This document shows positions 12,601-15,235 of a DNA stretch of 15,235 bases, piece after piece. Location: positions 1 to 15,235 of the forward strand of contig JBELEU010000029.1 in the NCBI GenBank assembly GCA_042093455.1, in the 5' to 3' direction. Source of the stretch: GCA-2723085 sp042093455. Lineage in GTDB: Bacteria > Bacteroidota > Bacteroidia > Flavobacteriales_D > Parvicellaceae. Numbering within the stretch: position 1 is the first letter of the stretch; each line of letters begins with the position of its first letter. The position numbers and the translations under genes were made by a program. Under the pieces are notes generated by a model. That model saw only the letters and a list, made by a program, of their open reading frames with translations. It was not told the origin of the DNA and searched no databases.

Positions 12601-13869
12601 TTATTGTATCCAATAGGCTTTTCCATTTCTCCATGCATCAACTGCTCTGTACCAAGGGGTTTTTAAATTATAATTCCTTGTTAATTGATAATCATTATTT
12701 GAAAAAGGATTGTTAATTCTTTCAAAAGTAAAAGTAATTGAATTCATATTGTTTTCATCACCATAACTCCAAACAATTGAATTTGAAGTTTTTCTTACTA
12801 ATTTAGGTGGACCAAAAATAATACTAATCATCCCCCTATCTGTTTTCCAACCTTCTTTATGAGAAGAAAAATAAACATTTGCTTTTTCAACTCTTGAGTA
12901 ATACTTTTTAATAAGCTCTCTTGAAATATCTGAGGTATTTCCCTTTTTCAACCAAAAATCATCAATGGCTTGTTTTGAATCAGCCGAGTTTCTGATTTTT
13001 TGAAATTCTTCCTTAGTACATATAAAACGAATGGGGTGAATCATTTCTTCTGTCGTTTTTATTTTTGGGAAATGATCATGAAATTGAAACAATGTAAACC
13101 CATTCTTTGAATTGGTATCCAATTGAAAATGGATGATTCCAAAGCCTGGTAATTTATAGTTAAAGCTAGAAGCTGAGTTCTTAGACAAAACCTTTGCACT
13201 AGACGTTTTGTATTTAAAAACGGGTTTTGACTCTTTAGAAAATGGCGGCTTAGCTAAAGGAAAATAAGTACTGTTGTGGCTGGCACTTAAAGATTTTTTA
13301 GCATTAAAATAACTAACAATTGTAATGTCATTTTCACTTGAAATATAATTATCATGTATTACATTATTTGATGAATCTTTCAACAAGAAGAATTGCTCAT
13401 TAAAATCATTTAATTTATCTATATGATGGAAAAACTTGATTGATCTTCCTCTGTTTTCATCTCGAGCTTCTAATTTTATATGTCCTTTTTTTTGAAACGG
13501 AAAATCAATTTCAAAATAACCTTCTACATGTTCATTTTTCACATCCACAACTTTATCAAATATCATCACTGAACCAGTATCAATTGGTGTTTTATTATTT
13601 TCTTCAAAAACACTATACTTAATGTTAATTTTGGATTGAAACAAAGAGTTTTTACTTTCTCTAGTATAGAGAAGTTCGCTGCTACTAAACTCATAATGAA
13701 TAGTAGATAGAAACTCATTACTATGATAAATTTTAAATGATGGATGAATAGCGTTTAAATCATTCTCCATAAAATTATTTGAGATATTTTGGGTGACTGA
13801 ACATGCACTTAACAACCCTAATAGTATTAGAATAAAAATATTCGACTTTTTCATTTTATAATTGATCAT
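12601..13869 (-). CDS. GWxTD domain-containing lipoprotein
   Basis: A 422-residue protein with signal peptide and lipobox ending at Cys23 (GLLSACS), thus a lipoprotein, found typically in Bacteroidota and relatives. Residues 24-270 are beta-rich with no family I can name. The C-terminal part is the GWxTD domain: a helical section (FWLKKGNTSD, ISRELIKKYYSRVEKAN) then GWKTDRGMISIIFGPP (340-355), where the name-giving motif reads G340-W-K-T-D344. Its molecular function is not known. The start at 13869 gives a 4-bp ATGA overlap with the upstream lipoprotein gene; a second ATG at 13854 (MKKSNIF) would give a more typical signal peptide, and both keep the lipobox. It abuts rlmB downstream. Confidence 0.9.
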   Translation of the reverse strand: MINYKMKKSNIFILILLGLLSACSVTQNISNNFMENDLNAIHPSFKIYHSNEFLSTIHYEFSSSELLYTRESKNSLFQSKINIKYSVFEENNKTPIDTGSVMIFDKVVDVKNEHVEGYFEIDFPFQKKGHIKLEARDENRGRSIKFFHHIDKLNDFNEQFFLLKDSSNNVIHDNYISSENDITIVSYFNAKKSLSASHNSTYFPLAKPPFSKESKPVFKYKTSSAKVLSKNSASSFNYKLPGFGIIHFQLDTNSKNGFTLFQFHDHFPKIKTTEEMIHPIRFICTKEEFQKIRNSADSKQAIDDFWLKKGNTSDISRELIKKYYSRVEKANVYFSSHKEGWKTDRGMISIIFGPPKLVRKTSNSIVWSYGDENNMNSITFTFERINNPFSNNDYQLTRNYNLKTPWYRAVDAWRNGKAYWIQ

Positions 13870-14393
13870 CTTACAATAAGTGGAGATTCAACTAAATTGC
13901 TGTGGTTCTGAGCTCTATCAATAAGAAGAATAGAAAATTTAATACTATCACTGTGATTTGAAATCGGATTAAAATAATAAGGTTCCATAACAATTTCAAT
14001 TTCACCTCTTAAAGCTTTATTTTGACCACTTGGAGTTAAATTTTCTAACCTGTAGCTGAAGGTGATGGAATCAGCTGTAGGGAAATTATTCCCTCCAGGA
14101 TCAGCTGTCGCACGAACCCAAGCACCATCCATCATTTCATAATAATTGATATACAAATTATAATAATAATAACTACTTGTATCATATGGTGGTGATAATT
14201 GATTTTGAGATAATCCAACATCTCCATCTCCATCTGTAAATGAAAAAGTAATTTTACCTGTGTCTCCTTCACTAACAAAACCTACGTATTCAATTGTTGG
14301 CTCATTAGGATATGTTACCGGCTTTAAGCAAGAAAAACACATAAAAAGTGATAATAAAAAAACAAAGTATATTTTTGTTGTAGTAAAAATCAT
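13866..14393 (-). CDS. Small lipoprotein of unknown function upstream of the GWxTD gene
   Basis: A 175-residue protein with a hydrophobic leader and probable lipidated Cys22 (FMCFSCLKP; a relaxed lipobox of the kind common in Bacteroidota). The rest is beta-rich and may form an Ig-like fold, with ITFSFTDGDGDVGLSQNQ near residues 48-65, a loop rich in Asp and Gly that could bind calcium, a Tyr-rich patch (about 74-85) and RAQNHSN near the end. It is the first gene of the minus-strand run, overlaps the GWxTD start by 4 bp (ATGA), and is divergent from the LuxE-like gene with only 32 bp between their starts. Function unknown; position suggests work with the GWxTD lipoprotein. Confidence 0.82.
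   Translation of the reverse strand: MIFTTTKIYFVFLLSLFMCFSCLKPVTYPNEPTIEYVGFVSEGDTGKITFSFTDGDGDVGLSQNQLSPPYDTSSYYYYNLYINYYEMMDGAWVRATADPGGNNFPTADSITFSYRLENLTPSGQNKALRGEIEIVMEPYYFNPISNHSDSIKFSILLIDRAQNHSNLVESPLIVR
14370..14377 (+). promoter_or_regulatory. Weak promoter candidate (TATTTTTG) for the LuxE-like gene
   Basis: TATTTTTG fits TAnnTTTG and would give a leader of about 42 bases before ATG 14426, but it lies inside the start of the divergent lipoprotein gene, has no visible -33 partner, and is a T-run in A/T-rich DNA. The 32-bp gap between the two divergent starts is too short to hold two separate promoters, so overlap with coding sequence is expected. Confidence 0.25.
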
Positions 14394-14425
14394 TTTTTAA
14401 AATTATAACATTTAGATTTCTTTTA

Positions 14426-15235
14426 ATGGATATAACTGATATTTTTAAAATAGAGAATGAAGAAGAATTCAATAAAATTGCTATTTCAACTTTTCATAAG
14501 CAATACAGAAGCATAAAAGTCTATAAAAAATACTTAGACACAAGATCAGTAAATATTAACAATATAAGTCACTATACAGACATCCCCTTTTTACCAGTGG
14601 AGTTTTTCAAGTCTTTTGAAATTAAACCCCCAACTCAAAAAACACAAAAAACATTCATGAGTAGTGGAACAACCAATTCCATTAGAAGTAAACACCATGT
14701 AACTGACTTGAAACTATATGAAATTTCTTTTTACGAAGCTTTTCAGAGAAACTATGGGAACCCAAAAGATTGGATCATATTAAGCCTTCTACCTTCTTAC
14801 ATTGAACAAGGAGATAGTTCATTAATTTATATGGTGAATGACTTAATGAAAATGACCAACAACAAAAACAGTCAATTTATTAACATTGAACAAGAAAACT
14901 TAAGTACAATAATCAATACATTAATAAATAAAAAGGTATTGCTTATTGGAGTAAGTTTTGCATTATTAGATCTTGCAGAGTTATTCAATTTTAATCTATC
15001 CAATTGGACAATCATGGAAACCGGAGGGATGAAAGGAAAACGAAAAGAAATAATAAGAACAGAGCTTCACACAACTCTGAAAAAAGCATTTAAATCTAAC
15101 CAAATTCATAGCGAATATGGAATGACTGAACTTTTATCTCAAGCATATTCTTCAGAAAATGGAATTTTTTCTACTCCTCCATGGATGAAAGTATTGGTTA
15201 GAGAAGTAAATGACCCCTTCAATTATATAAAGGAT
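14426..15235 (+). CDS. LuxE/PaaK-family acyltransferase (acyl-protein synthetase-like), 3' truncated by the window edge
   Basis: The frame is open from ATG 14426 to the last base (270 residues, no stop), so the C-terminus is missing. It resembles the LuxE-like branch of adenylate-forming enzymes: FMSSGTTNSIRSKHH (77-91, phosphate-binding loop SSGTT), ILSLLPSYIEQGDSSLIYMV (118-137), METGGMKGKRKEI (197-209), and HSEYGMTELLSQAYS (228-242; EYGMTE corresponds to the adenylate-binding A5 motif of ANL enzymes). LuxE activates fatty acid and passes the acyl group to its own Cys for the luciferase system; no lux genes are here, and the Bacteroidota members have no established role that I know of. Divergent from the lipoprotein-GWxTD-rlmB genes. 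Confidence 0.88.
   Translation, partial: MDITDIFKIENEEEFNKIAISTFHKQYRSIKVYKKYLDTRSVNINNISHYTDIPFLPVEFFKSFEIKPPTQKTQKTFMSSGTTNSIRSKHHVTDLKLYEISFYEAFQRNYGNPKDWIILSLLPSYIEQGDSSLIYMVNDLMKMTNNKNSQFINIEQENLSTIINTLINKKVLLIGVSFALLDLAELFNFNLSNWTIMETGGMKGKRKEIIRTELHTTLKKAFKSNQIHSEYGMTELLSQAYSSENGIFSTPPWMKVLVREVNDPFNYIKD

Noticed and set aside
13440..13622. Plus-strand 60-codon frame opposite the GWxTD gene
   Set aside because: Aromatic and hydrophobic low-complexity translation typical of antisense A/T-rich DNA, with no context.
14426..15235. Calling the last gene PaaK (phenylacetate-CoA ligase) because paa genes are nearby
   Set aside because: The motifs (SSGTTNS, METGGMKGKR, HSEYGMTELLSQAYS) fit the LuxE-like branch; it is over 10 kb from paaIJY and in a separate transcript.

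Overview
The window looks like chromosomal DNA from a low-GC (about one third G+C by eye) member of the Bacteroidota, most likely a marine-type Flavobacteriales relative. The reasons are gene content (GWxTD lipoprotein, LuxE-like acyltransferase, many small lipoproteins with relaxed lipoboxes, an outer-membrane barrel with TSP3 and SPOR segments), the near absence of Shine-Dalgarno sequences, and promoter candidates of the Bacteroidota type TAnnTTTG. There is no sign of a mobile element, phage, CRISPR array, tRNA or rRNA. No gene-free gap exceeds 150 bases.

Layout. (1) 1-3724, plus strand: the 3' part of pyrG (CTP synthase), then paaI, paaJ and paaY, which encode a hotdog thioesterase, 3-oxoadipyl-CoA thiolase and a hexapeptide-repeat thioesterase-like protein. 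Together they are an accessory and terminal part of the phenylacetate degradation pathway; the epoxidase (paaABCE), paaK and paaZ are not here. (2) 8154-3721, minus strand: a 754-residue envelope protein with a TTG start and a small lipoprotein, then a short regulatory-looking gap, then a cystathionine beta-synthase-type enzyme and an 85-residue protein of unknown function. (3) 8301-11325, plus strand: an enoyl-CoA hydratase/isomerase-family protein, aroB and aroA, packed with no gap or with overlap as one likely operon. (4) 14393-11328, minus strand: a small lipoprotein, a GWxTD-domain lipoprotein, an RlmB/TrmH-type 2'-O-methyltransferase and another small lipoprotein, all touching or overlapping. 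(5) 14426 to the end, plus strand: the first 270 residues of a LuxE-like acyltransferase, running out of the window.

The strand changes are very compact: paaY and the 85-residue gene overlap tail to tail by 4 bp, and aroA and the 181-residue gene are separated by 2 bp. Most of the window is ordinary core and envelope biology. The parts most worth a second look are the SPOR-type envelope protein and its lipoprotein partner, the LuxE/lipoprotein/GWxTD/RlmB neighbourhood, the palindrome cluster before the CBS gene, and the coupling of an acyl-CoA enzyme to shikimate genes. I did not find a convincing undescribed defence or mobile system.
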